NCBI GenBank assembly: GCA_017527205.1
Contig: JAFXQK010000064.1
Coordinates: forward strand, 177,135 to 241,134
Direction of reading: 5' to 3'
DNA from: Lachnospiraceae bacterium
GTDB taxonomy: Bacteria; Bacillota; Clostridia; Lachnospirales; Lachnospiraceae
DNA length: 64,000 bases
The notes under the pieces were generated by a model. That model did not search any database, was not told where the DNA came from, and worked only from the letters and a program-made list of their open reading frames with translations. Below are positions 17,632-25,544 of this stretch, in pieces. The translations under genes and the position numbers were made by a program. Each line of letters opens with the position of its first letter. Positions within the stretch are counted from its first letter, which is position 1.

Positions 17632-20205
17632 TTATAAGTTCTCATTCCGAATGGTTTCGATGACGTTATTACTTTCGAATTTTTTGGCGTAGCGGGCGAG
17701 GATGAGGTATAAAAGGGCCGCTACGGTAATGATTGAAGCAATGATTTGGATTACGGGCGGCTGGTAGGCGTAGGTGAATTTTTTCTCTGGATCTGACCAG
17801 AGCATGTCTGCGCTGGAGGACACAAAGTAATAGACGCCGTAATGGATGGTGCATCCGAAAAGGAACCCCCAAAACAGGCCCTTGACGCCGATAAATACGC
17901 CTTCCAAAAAGATCATGCCGCGGAATTGTTTTCCCGTCATGCCGACGGCACGAAGCTTTGCAAACTCTGGCATGCGAAGCTGCATGTTAAAGGTTACGGC
18001 ATTGATGATATTGGTCACGCCAATCATGATCAGCAGGAATAGAAATCCCGCGCTCATGAGCCTGATCAGTGCTTTTAGGAAATGAATCAACTGGAACACC
18101 ATGTCATAATTGGTTACGGAAACGTCCGGAAGATCCATCTCATCTATGACCTTTACCAAGGCCGTTGCATCATTAGAGTTAAAGTATGCGGTTCCCCAAC
18201 CCAGGAATTGCTCAAGATGCGCTAAGGCCCAGCTTTCATCGACAATTACCTCTATGTCCCTGGAATAGCTGTTTTTTACCACCAAGGTTTTGCGGTCATA
18301 TTTCCCGACGATTTCCACCGAAACAGGATCGCCTGGTTTACCATAGTTTTGCGCCCCGTAAAAGTTGACGCCGGATAACACCAGGCCCTCCTGATACTCC
18401 TCACAATTGTTGCTGACCAATCCTTTTCCCCGTGCCTTTTCCGGATCAACGCCATTATCGATACAGAGCTTTTCAAAGGCTTCGTCATTCATTCCCGTAA
18501 TGGTAAAAAGAACCTGCGGATAGCTTTCCTTCGGATCCGTTCCTTCCGGTACAACCCTCATGTCATCGGTTTCAAGAACGTAACTTGTCACCTCTGGTCG
18601 ACTTCCGATTTCCTTTAGCGCTTTATAACCATTTTTATGAAAACTATAGACAAAAACCTGAAAACCAATTTGATCCTTGAGTTCCTCCTCTGCAAAGCCA
18701 AAGAACAGATTGAGGGAACTCATGCCAATGAGGAGCGCCACGCTGACGGCAACGGAAACGGAAGTTGCACGGTACTTGACCTTGGATCTCTTAAAGTTTT
18801 GCCATGCGATGCCGCCTCCGATGCCAAAGAGCTTCTTAAAAAGCTTCGGCGTCTTTTTTGCTTTGCCCTTGCTCTGAACGCTTTCATTCGAACGAATGGC
18901 CTCAATTGGAGAAATCCTGGATGCCCTGAAGGCTGCCTCCATCGCAGACAGCGCGATCATGAAGATTGCCTGGAATACGGCGATCAGGATTGCCCATCCT
19001 GAGATTTTGAACACAACCTTCACACCAAGCATCAAGAGGTATTTTTGTAATGCGCCGTCGACGAGCTTCGCCAAGGCAAAGCTCACGATAATGCCCGTCA
19101 AAATTCCCAGCGGAATGCCAAAAAGTCCAATGACAAAAGCCTCCATCCAAACGATGCCCCTGTGCTGCCGTTTTGTGGTTCCAACGGACGAGATCATGCC
19201 AAAGAATTTAATTCGCTCGGTGATGGAAATGTCAAAACTGTTGTTGATGCAAAAGACGCCCGCAAGTACAAATACCAGAAAGATTACCTCAGAAAAGGCA
19301 ATGATCCATACCGTTGTCTGTGTAAGGTGAAAAGGGCTCATGCCCTCAAGATCTTCTAACACGTCACTTACTTCATGGCGCCGTACGCGGTTATGAAGCT
19401 CCTCCGTCTCCGACGTTGAGAGCATGGGATGATATAGGTCTGTATACTTTTTCTTGTAGAGTTCTTCCGATATATTTAAAAGCCCTCTCGTCACCTCATG
19501 GCGATTGTAAAGTCCTTCCTTCGTAAAGCGGATGCTGACGTCGTAGGTCCCTTCTGAAGCAGAATCCCCATCCCAGTAAGTATAGGCATCATATAACGTC
19601 CAGGTTTCGTGCGTTTCGACATCATAATAGTAATCTAAGTTCTCGTATAAATTATCATCATAAAAGAGATTATTTCTGTTCCCGCGATCTACAAAGCCTA
19701 CCACCGTAAGCTCCTTTGTATCTCCACTTAGCATTGTCAGTCGGATCACGTCGCCGAGCCTGATCTCTTCCGTTACTTTTCCTCGAATGTTTCTCGCCAG
19801 TGCTATTTCGTTTTCCTTTTCTGGGAATCGCCCTGAAGTGACGTGAAGTGCATTTGCCTCATACCATCCCTTTTCCGCGCCGCAGAGCTTTAGCATAAAT
19901 GCCCTGGCAGTACTCTGTTCAAAGTCAGGAAGACCAAGCCCACAGTTTTTTGACAGCCAAAACTGATCAATGCTCTGATTGCTCGTAAAGAACTTTAGGT
20001 TCTCCTGCTGCACTCCGTAAAAACGCTCATGTGCAGTACCCTTCATCGTCTTCTGATACGCGATTGCAGAAGCCAGCGTCGTCGTTCCAATGCAGGCCAG
20101 CACCATGATCATGGCCGTCGCCATGGCTACGCCGATGATCGTCACAAGCGTTCGATATTTATTCTCCTTTAGTGCCCGCTTGCAGCATTTCCATAATACC
20201 CTCAT
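17632..20205 (-). CDS. Giant FtsX-type ABC transporter permease (third paralogue)
   Basis: An 857-aa permease, more divergent than the other two but with the same plan: N-terminal helix after YRTLVTIIGVAMATAMIMVL, a large outer domain, CINNSFDISITERIKFFGM in the central helices, a second module starting KYRATSVSVAVSVALLIGM, and FAKLRAVGMTGKQFRGM before the last helices. The start ATG overlaps the ATPase stop by 4 bp (ATGA), so ATPase and permease are translationally coupled. This makes it the primary partner of the ATPase. The outer domains are shorter and differ in sequence from the other two, consistent with a separate ligand specificity. Confidence 0.9.
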   Translation of the reverse strand: MRVLWKCCKRALKENKYRTLVTIIGVAMATAMIMVLACIGTTTLASAIAYQKTMKGTAHERFYGVQQENLKFFTSNQSIDQFWLSKNCGLGLPDFEQSTARAFMLKLCGAEKGWYEANALHVTSGRFPEKENEIALARNIRGKVTEEIRLGDVIRLTMLSGDTKELTVVGFVDRGNRNNLFYDDNLYENLDYYYDVETHETWTLYDAYTYWDGDSASEGTYDVSIRFTKEGLYNRHEVTRGLLNISEELYKKKYTDLYHPMLSTSETEELHNRVRRHEVSDVLEDLEGMSPFHLTQTTVWIIAFSEVIFLVFVLAGVFCINNSFDISITERIKFFGMISSVGTTKRQHRGIVWMEAFVIGLFGIPLGILTGIIVSFALAKLVDGALQKYLLMLGVKVVFKISGWAILIAVFQAIFMIALSAMEAAFRASRISPIEAIRSNESVQSKGKAKKTPKLFKKLFGIGGGIAWQNFKRSKVKYRATSVSVAVSVALLIGMSSLNLFFGFAEEELKDQIGFQVFVYSFHKNGYKALKEIGSRPEVTSYVLETDDMRVVPEGTDPKESYPQVLFTITGMNDEAFEKLCIDNGVDPEKARGKGLVSNNCEEYQEGLVLSGVNFYGAQNYGKPGDPVSVEIVGKYDRKTLVVKNSYSRDIEVIVDESWALAHLEQFLGWGTAYFNSNDATALVKVIDEMDLPDVSVTNYDMVFQLIHFLKALIRLMSAGFLFLLIMIGVTNIINAVTFNMQLRMPEFAKLRAVGMTGKQFRGMIFLEGVFIGVKGLFWGFLFGCTIHYGVYYFVSSSADMLWSDPEKKFTYAYQPPVIQIIASIITVAALLYLILARYAKKFESNNVIETIRNENL

Positions 20206-20879
20206 AGATTCGCACTCTCCCTGACCACGCCGTCCTCCATGATGAGGATTCTGTCAGCCTGCTTTGCCAGCTCTAAGTTGTGCGTAATCATGATGATGGT
20301 CTGCTTATATTTCCGATTGGAGGCCTTTAAGAGCTCCATGATCTCATTTCCGTTCTTGGTGTCAAGGTTTCCCGTCGGCTCATCGGCAAGAAGGATCGCG
20401 GGGCGCGTGATCAGGGACCTTCCAATGGCAACCCTTTGTTGCTGACCGCCGGAAAGCTCGTTCGGAAGATGCGTCCTGACTTTGTCGAGACCAAGCGTTC
20501 CAATCAACTCCTCTAGGAGCGCCTTATCGATTTCCTTTCCGTCGAGTTCACAAGGAAGCGTAATGTTCTCTTCGACGTTGAGTACGGGAATTAAATTATA
20601 AAACTGGTAGATGAGTCCCACCTGTCTTCTTCGAAAAATGGCCAGGCGGTCATCATTCATGGCGTAAATGTCCTCGTTCTCCACAAACACCTTTCCCGAA
20701 GTCGGCCGGTCAACGCCTCCGAGCATGTGCATCAGCGTAGATTTTCCACTGCCGGAGCTTCCGACCACCGCCACAAACTCCCCCTGATCGATATGAATGT
20801 TCGCGTTTTTCACCGCTTCCACTGCATTTTCGTTCTTTCCGTAGGTCTTACATAAATTTTCCGTTCTTAAGATTTCCAT
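20202..20879 (-). CDS. ABC transporter ATP-binding protein (LolD/MacB-like)
   Basis: A 225-aa ATPase. Walker A is GSSGSGKS (about residues 39-46), the Q-loop lies in IYQFYNLIPVLNVEENI, the signature is LSGGQQQRVAIGRSL and Walker B is ILLADEPTGNLD, with the switch His in IMITHNLELAK. This subtype pairs with FtsX-like permeases and drives mechanotransmission rather than classic transport. It is the first gene of the permease run and overlaps the next permease by 4 bp. AGGAGGG precedes the ATG. It is the only ATPase gene near the three permeases. Confidence 0.95.
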   Translation of the reverse strand: MEILRTENLCKTYGKNENAVEAVKNANIHIDQGEFVAVVGSSGSGKSTLMHMLGGVDRPTSGKVFVENEDIYAMNDDRLAIFRRRQVGLIYQFYNLIPVLNVEENITLPCELDGKEIDKALLEELIGTLGLDKVRTHLPNELSGGQQQRVAIGRSLITRPAILLADEPTGNLDTKNGNEIMELLKASNRKYKQTIIMITHNLELAKQADRILIMEDGVVRESANL

Positions 20880-20977
20880 GATCGCCCTCCTATTGCTTAT
20901 ATCATCTCGACTGTTGTCTCAATTCTTTTCGCGTTTTGTGATACTTTGTCTGGTTCTGCATGGTTAAAAAATAACAT

Positions 20978-21031
20978 ACAAAAATGACGTTTCGGTGACA
21001 TTTTTATCAATGATTAGCGAAACGCCATTTT
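20978..21031 (-). terminator. Terminator after the membrane-protein gene at 21055
   Basis: Arms 20981-20994 and 21018-21031 pair over 14 positions with one mismatch, and the minus-strand transcript then runs into TTTTTG. Part of the sequence (ATGACGTTTCGGTGACA) is closely shared with the terminator at 21920-21969. Confidence 0.75.
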
Positions 21032-21054
21032 ATTTACAGTCTACTCTCGCCTGT

Positions 21055-21708
21055 TCAAAATCCGATCAAGTTTTTTACTTCCTCGCTTACCTTTTGCGCC
21101 TTGTTTTCCTGTTCCCTGATTTTATTTTGGATGACCGCAATCATCTTTGAGCATTCTTCAATTTTGACGCTTGTCGTGTGCTGCATAAATTTCTCACTGA
21201 TCTCTTTTGCAAAAATCATGTCGGAATTAAGGTACGCCCGAAAAATCCATTTGATGCCAAAGTATTCGACGTACCATCCGGCAATATGACCAATGGGCAA
21301 TATAGGAATGACGGTTGCTGGGACCAAATGATCAATGCCCGTGGAAAGCAGGTTAATCAGGATTCCGGCAAAGACGATCCCCACACCCTCCAGTGCCGTT
21401 TTTCCGCTATCCTTTTGCTCCAAATAGTATCGCTCTTTATTTTCCTTCTCCCGTTTTAGTGAGGCCTCTAGATCATAGTTTGTACCCATGACGCACTCCC
21501 GATACTTTTCGGAATCCTCAAAGGGCGCCTGTATCTCAGCCTCAAAACCACCCACCGTAAAGAATAAAATAATCGCTATTCCGAGTGCCACCATGGCGAT
21601 GAACAGCCCCCCCTCATCGTAGGCGTTTACGTTGACCAATGCCCTGATGCTGACGTAAAAAAAATATGCCGTAGCTCCCAAACCTTTCTTAGGCCGCAAC
21701 CGTCTCAT
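21055..21708 (-). CDS. Membrane protein (paralogue of the gene at 9192)
   Basis: A 217-aa protein of unknown function starting MRRLRPKKGLG. Helices lie near residues 11-30, 38-55, 105-120 and 130-150. PFEDSEKYRECVMGTNYD and AYLNSDMIFAKEISEKF match the spacing and sequence of the gene product at 9192. The C-terminus is a charged helix. The start at 21708 is chosen because AGGAGG ends 4 nt before it; a Met 18 codons upstream has no ribosome binding site. Both members of this pair sit beside a two-component system and the FtsX cluster, so they may be membrane modulators of that signalling. Confidence 0.65.
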   Translation of the reverse strand: MRRLRPKKGLGATAYFFYVSIRALVNVNAYDEGGLFIAMVALGIAIILFFTVGGFEAEIQAPFEDSEKYRECVMGTNYDLEASLKREKENKERYYLEQKDSGKTALEGVGIVFAGILINLLSTGIDHLVPATVIPILPIGHIAGWYVEYFGIKWIFRAYLNSDMIFAKEISEKFMQHTTSVKIEECSKMIAVIQNKIREQENKAQKVSEEVKNLIGF

Positions 21709-21919
21709 ACATCCTCCTAGAGAAATCATCTTGATGCAACGAATTGCTTCATTGCTTTGCAACTTTTACAATTCTGCAAACATTCGCAATCTGCCGAAAT
21801 GATAACATACCTAACATTTCGCTACTTGCTCATGTTTAGGCAGATCCCAAGGTCAATGTTTTATTTGTGTAAGCACAAGCGTCACTAAACCTTCTGCCCC
21901 TGATATTATCATAACATGG

Positions 21920-21969
21920 AAAAATGACATTTTGGTGACAAACCTATCATTTATCACCAAAACGTCATT
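21920..21969 (-). terminator. Terminator after the second histidine kinase
   Basis: AATGACATTTTGGTGA (21923-21938) pairs with TCACCAAAACGTCATT (21954-21969) over 16 positions with one imperfect pair, followed on the minus strand by a run of five T. It lies 7 bp past the kinase stop. Confidence 0.85.
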
Positions 21970-21975
21970 GTTGTT

Positions 21976-23892
21976 TTAAAGAATGATCCCCATTGGAATC
22001 TTCACTTGACAAAGAAATAGTTTCTTTTCTTTATCATATTTTAACTGGTACTTCCAGGAATGCCTTTCCAGCACGTTCGCCACAATGGCCAGTCCCATAC
22101 CCGTGCCGCGTCCGGTACGACTATCTTCGCCGCGCACAAACGGGTCCCAAAGCTTCTTAAGTGATCCTTTGTATTCAATATCCGTAGCGTTTTCTATGGT
22201 AAAACCATGTTTTTCGAAAGTGACCTTGATCTCGCTACCTTCAGAAGAATACCGCACGCAATTGGTCACGAGATTCTCCGCCACCTTCTGTAGCAATGCC
22301 TCGTCGCCCTTGACGTTAAGCTCTCCCTCCAAAGAAACCTTAAGCTTCCGCTTTTCGATCTCCCCCTGGTACCGCTCAAAGGCTTCCTCAAAGAGCCCAC
22401 GCATGTTCACCTTCTTGCGGTCTAGCTTCTTATGTTCCTTATCGAATTTCAGGAGCTCCAGATTTTTCATGACTATGTCATTCATGTAGCCAACGCTCTT
22501 TTGAATCTCCTCGGCGTAATGATCCCGCTTTTCATCATTCACGTGCTCCTTCAAATTCTCCGCGTATCCTCCGATTGCCATCAGAGGCGACTTTAAGTCA
22601 TGCGCCATGGAATCCATGAGCATGTTTCGATATTCCTTCGTCATAAAGACATGACTGTTCTTCAGGTAATGCAGATATGAAGTGATCACTGCTAATAACA
22701 GAATAACAATGCCATACCATATTGTCCAACACATGACAAAGTATAGGTTCCCTTGGAATAACTTCGACATGTTCTGATAGACGCTAATCTTATACTCCTC
22801 ACCCTCCGCGTCATGGAAATAAGCCGTCCTTACAAATTTCATTTCGCCATTCAGAAAATAGGTCAGAGGATTTCCGGAAAGAGATCCGCCCCCTATGTCA
22901 CTGGTCCGACCCTGAATTCTGGCAGAGGCGATCTCTGAAAGCGCCATTTTCCGAAAAGCATCATCTGACTGCCACCTGTCACTCTCTAACACGGCTGGCC
23001 CGCTGTCTAACCATGGGAAAACCGCTGACTCATTCTTCAGATCACACTGATAAAGAGTGTAGTCAATCAGACTGGGCGGTTCGGAAGCATATGTCTCCAT
23101 AAGCGTTGCATCCGCATTATCAGGTAATATGACATAACCGGGAGCCGTATCAAAATAGTAAAGCGAAGCCTTCGCAGGATAAAAGTGATCTCCTTTGAGG
23201 TAAAATTCCTCCAGCTGCCAACGCATATGCCTTTTTGATGCGTTTGGATCCTCTGACCTACAATACTCCCACCATTTTTCCTTCATCTGCGCCAAGGTTT
23301 CCAAATAGGGATCTAAAATTGTTCGGTCACAATAGAACTGGTCTACGTATTCATATTGATTAATAACGGATTTTCCATACTCTGAGTTGGCATACTTGAT
23401 TCTGTCAATCAGATGAAGGATATAGCGTTCGTTCTCATGTCCCGTCTCATAAACAATTTTACCGCCATCGCAGTCTTGAATGAACCCACATCCCATCCCG
23501 TTGCCGGCTATATAGACGTTTCCTTCTCCATCCTCGCCCAAACCCGAGAGTTCTACAAAATGCCTTTCAAAGTCATTCAACTTAACCCCAAGCACATATC
23601 CGACGCCACCGTCCATGAAAATATGACTATTCCCTCCACCCGCCTGACTCATTTCTTCAAGGGCAAGCGTAACTTCCGCTTCCACTTCTTGCAGAGAGTG
23701 ATCTTTAACAAGGTACTGAATCTTTTCCATCCCTTCATAGAAATTGACTGCCGTCTTTTGCTTCTCTTTTTCAAATATTACCAGAAAACATATCTGCAAA
23801 AAAGCATATAATACAACGAACCAAACCAAGAGTGCAATGACAAAATGCTTTTGAAAAAAATATCCATAATTCCGTTTTCTATATCGTTTCAC
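21976..23892 (-). CDS. Sensor histidine kinase with a large extracytoplasmic domain
   Basis: A 638-aa kinase. TM1 is at about residues 14-34 and TM2 near 385-408, enclosing an outer sensor domain of roughly 350 residues with no fold I recognise. The phospho-accepting His is in SMAHDLKSPLMAIGGYAENL (about residue 428). The ATPase domain shows VAENLVTNCVRYSS (N box), a divergent G1 region, and GRGTGMGLAIVANVLERH (G2). The response regulator lies 74 bp upstream, in the same orientation. The long sensor suggests detection of an external molecule. A strong hairpin terminator follows the stop. Confidence 0.9.
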   Translation of the reverse strand: MKRYRKRNYGYFFQKHFVIALLVWFVVLYAFLQICFLVIFEKEKQKTAVNFYEGMEKIQYLVKDHSLQEVEAEVTLALEEMSQAGGGNSHIFMDGGVGYVLGVKLNDFERHFVELSGLGEDGEGNVYIAGNGMGCGFIQDCDGGKIVYETGHENERYILHLIDRIKYANSEYGKSVINQYEYVDQFYCDRTILDPYLETLAQMKEKWWEYCRSEDPNASKRHMRWQLEEFYLKGDHFYPAKASLYYFDTAPGYVILPDNADATLMETYASEPPSLIDYTLYQCDLKNESAVFPWLDSGPAVLESDRWQSDDAFRKMALSEIASARIQGRTSDIGGGSLSGNPLTYFLNGEMKFVRTAYFHDAEGEEYKISVYQNMSKLFQGNLYFVMCWTIWYGIVILLLAVITSYLHYLKNSHVFMTKEYRNMLMDSMAHDLKSPLMAIGGYAENLKEHVNDEKRDHYAEEIQKSVGYMNDIVMKNLELLKFDKEHKKLDRKKVNMRGLFEEAFERYQGEIEKRKLKVSLEGELNVKGDEALLQKVAENLVTNCVRYSSEGSEIKVTFEKHGFTIENATDIEYKGSLKKLWDPFVRGEDSRTGRGTGMGLAIVANVLERHSWKYQLKYDKEKKLFLCQVKIPMGIIL

Positions 23893-23966
23893 GTGCTCCT
23901 CCTTTTAGTTGGGTATGTTTCCTAATCCTCTTGCGCTTCTTTCATCAAGCATATTAGGTGAAGTGT

Positions 23967-24662
23967 TTACTCGCTTGTCAATTTATAGCCCTTTGTATAG
24001 ACGGTCTTAATCTGTTTTCCCGCATCTCCAAGACTTTTTCTGAGCTTCTTTACATGATTGTCCACAGTGCGGTCCGTACCGTCATAATCCGCACCCCAAA
24101 CGATGTCTAAAAGCTTTTCGCGGGAATAGATCCAATCAGGGTGGTTCATCAATGCCAGTAACAAATCGAGTTCTTTAGGTGATAATTCAGCGACCTTCCC
24201 GCTAGCCTTCACTTCTAGCGTGTGCCTGTCTACGCTGATTGCACCGCAAGTCATGATATGATTCTCTTCTGCCAAAGGACTCTGCTTTGCAACTTTGAAT
24301 CTTCGTAGCACCGCACCAACCTTTGCATAAAGCTCTGCCAGGGAAAATGGCTTACAAACATAGTCATCACATCCCAATTCATACCCTAGAAGCCTGTCTT
24401 CCTCGCGCACCTTCGCAGTGATGAAAATGACGGGTATGTCCTTTGTGCGTCTGATCTCCCGAAGCATGGAAAACCCATTTCTTCCAGGTAGCATCACGTC
24501 CAAAAGAACTAGCGCATAGTTGCGACTACGGATCATCTCCATCCCCGTCACGCCGTCTGCGGCATGCTCCACCTCATAAGGTTCCTTATGCTCAGTGAAA
24601 TAATCCCTGATCACCTCCGCGATTTGCGGATCATCCTCCACCAGTAAAATCCTCTCAGCCAT
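23967..24662 (-). CDS. OmpR-family response regulator
   Basis: A 231-aa regulator. The receiver domain has ILLVEDDPQIAEV, the phospho-acceptor Asp in YALVLLDVMLPGRNGF (about residue 54) and the Lys in DDYVCKPFSL. The C-terminal winged helix is complete, with LSPKELDLLLALMNHPDWIY and VDNHVKKLRKSLGD, ending YTKGYKLTSE. It is the first gene of its two-component operon and has its own promoter at 24715-24743. AGGAGTTAAGTTGCC precedes the ATG. The ABC exporter genes downstream are natural targets, but no shared operator could be identified by eye. Confidence 0.94.
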   Translation of the reverse strand: MAERILLVEDDPQIAEVIRDYFTEHKEPYEVEHAADGVTGMEMIRSRNYALVLLDVMLPGRNGFSMLREIRRTKDIPVIFITAKVREEDRLLGYELGCDDYVCKPFSLAELYAKVGAVLRRFKVAKQSPLAEENHIMTCGAISVDRHTLEVKASGKVAELSPKELDLLLALMNHPDWIYSREKLLDIVWGADYDGTDRTVDNHVKKLRKSLGDAGKQIKTVYTKGYKLTSE

Positions 24663-24714
24663 GGCAACTTAACTCCTTCATTTTCTCCGCGGACGCAGAA
24701 GAATGTCTCTTTTT

Positions 24715-24743
24715 ATCTTATGACAAATGAGATCACAAGTCAA
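24715..24743 (-). promoter_or_regulatory. Sigma-A promoter of the second two-component operon
   Basis: On the minus strand TTGACT (24743-24738) and TAAGAT (24720-24715) are spaced by 17 bp, 53 bp before the regulator ATG. The -35 abuts the U-tract of the upstream terminator, so the two transcription units are packed back to back. Confidence 0.75.
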
Positions 24744-24793
24744 AAAAGATACGTTCCCCTGTCTATGTTTTTATGCTAACAGGGAAACGTATC
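24742..24793 (-). terminator. Rho-independent terminator after the nitroreductase
   Basis: GATACGTTCCCCTGT (24748-24762) pairs with ACAGGGAAACGTATC (24779-24793) over 15 positions with one mismatch. The minus-strand transcript then has six T. Confidence 0.9.
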
Positions 24794-24817
24794 CATTTGA
24801 TATCCATATAGGTTTTT

Positions 24818-25402
24818 TTATTCCCAATTTATAGGATTTCCTTTTCTCGGAAGCGGCGTTCGGTTTGGCAGGCCACCTTCCGCATATCCTAAACTAAGCG
24901 CACCCGTCACGGTCTCATACTCCTCAAGGCCATACTGATATAAGAATTGTCGGATGACTTCATTCTCATCAAGCCAATGCAGTTGATTGATCCAACAAGA
25001 GCCGAGATCCAACGCATTCGTAGCAATCATCATGTTTTCCAACGCACATGCACTGTCCGCCATGGCATTTCCGTAGCCCTTTCGATTTGCCACCAAGATA
25101 AAAACCGGCGCATTGTAATGAAACACGTAACCGCCCTTCTTCGACGCACTGATTGAGTTTCGAAGCGACGCGTAAGTATTTTCATCTGCTTCCATCTTGG
25201 AGAACTCCTGACAAACCAGCTCCGCCATCTCCGTAAGGACTTCCCTTTCCGTAAACACGATGAAATGCGTCGTCTGATTATTGCCTCCGCTCGGCGCAAA
25301 CCGCCCCGCCTCAACCACCTTTTCAATAAGGCTCCGTTCAGGCATCACGTCCGTATATCTTCTGGTACTTCTCCTTGTCAAAATCGCTTCCAATGCATCC
25401 AT
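24818..25402 (-). CDS. Nitroreductase-family flavoprotein
   Basis: A 194-aa FMN-dependent nitroreductase-like enzyme. MDALEAILTRRSTRRYTD and FAPSGGNNQTTHFIV are the typical FMN-binding N-terminal motifs. NMMIATNALDLGSCWINQ and ALSLGYAEGGLPNRTPL are the central and C-terminal ones. Such enzymes reduce nitro groups, quinones or similar acceptors with NAD(P)H. The substrate here cannot be deduced. The start at 25402 follows AAGGAGG by 8 nt; a longer reading of 7 codons is less likely. It is a single-gene unit with its own promoter and terminator. Confidence 0.9.
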   Translation of the reverse strand: MDALEAILTRRSTRRYTDVMPERSLIEKVVEAGRFAPSGGNNQTTHFIVFTEREVLTEMAELVCQEFSKMEADENTYASLRNSISASKKGGYVFHYNAPVFILVANRKGYGNAMADSACALENMMIATNALDLGSCWINQLHWLDENEVIRQFLYQYGLEEYETVTGALSLGYAEGGLPNRTPLPRKGNPINWE

Positions 25403-25434
25403 TCGCGCGTCCTCCTTGACCAATCTGTGTTTTC

Positions 25435-25463
25435 AGAATACCAATCCCTTAATACTGCGTCAA
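25435..25463 (-). promoter_or_regulatory. Sigma-A promoter of the nitroreductase gene
   Basis: On the minus strand TTGACG (25463-25458) and TATTCT (25440-25435) are separated by 17 bp and lie 33 bp before the ATG. Confidence 0.65.
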
Positions 25464-25544
25464 TTCCAATCTATAGCATTCTTCAGGGATTCTTCAAGCA
25501 TCATTCAGTTTTATAGTACCTTTTCGGGCATCGAAGGTTTTAAA

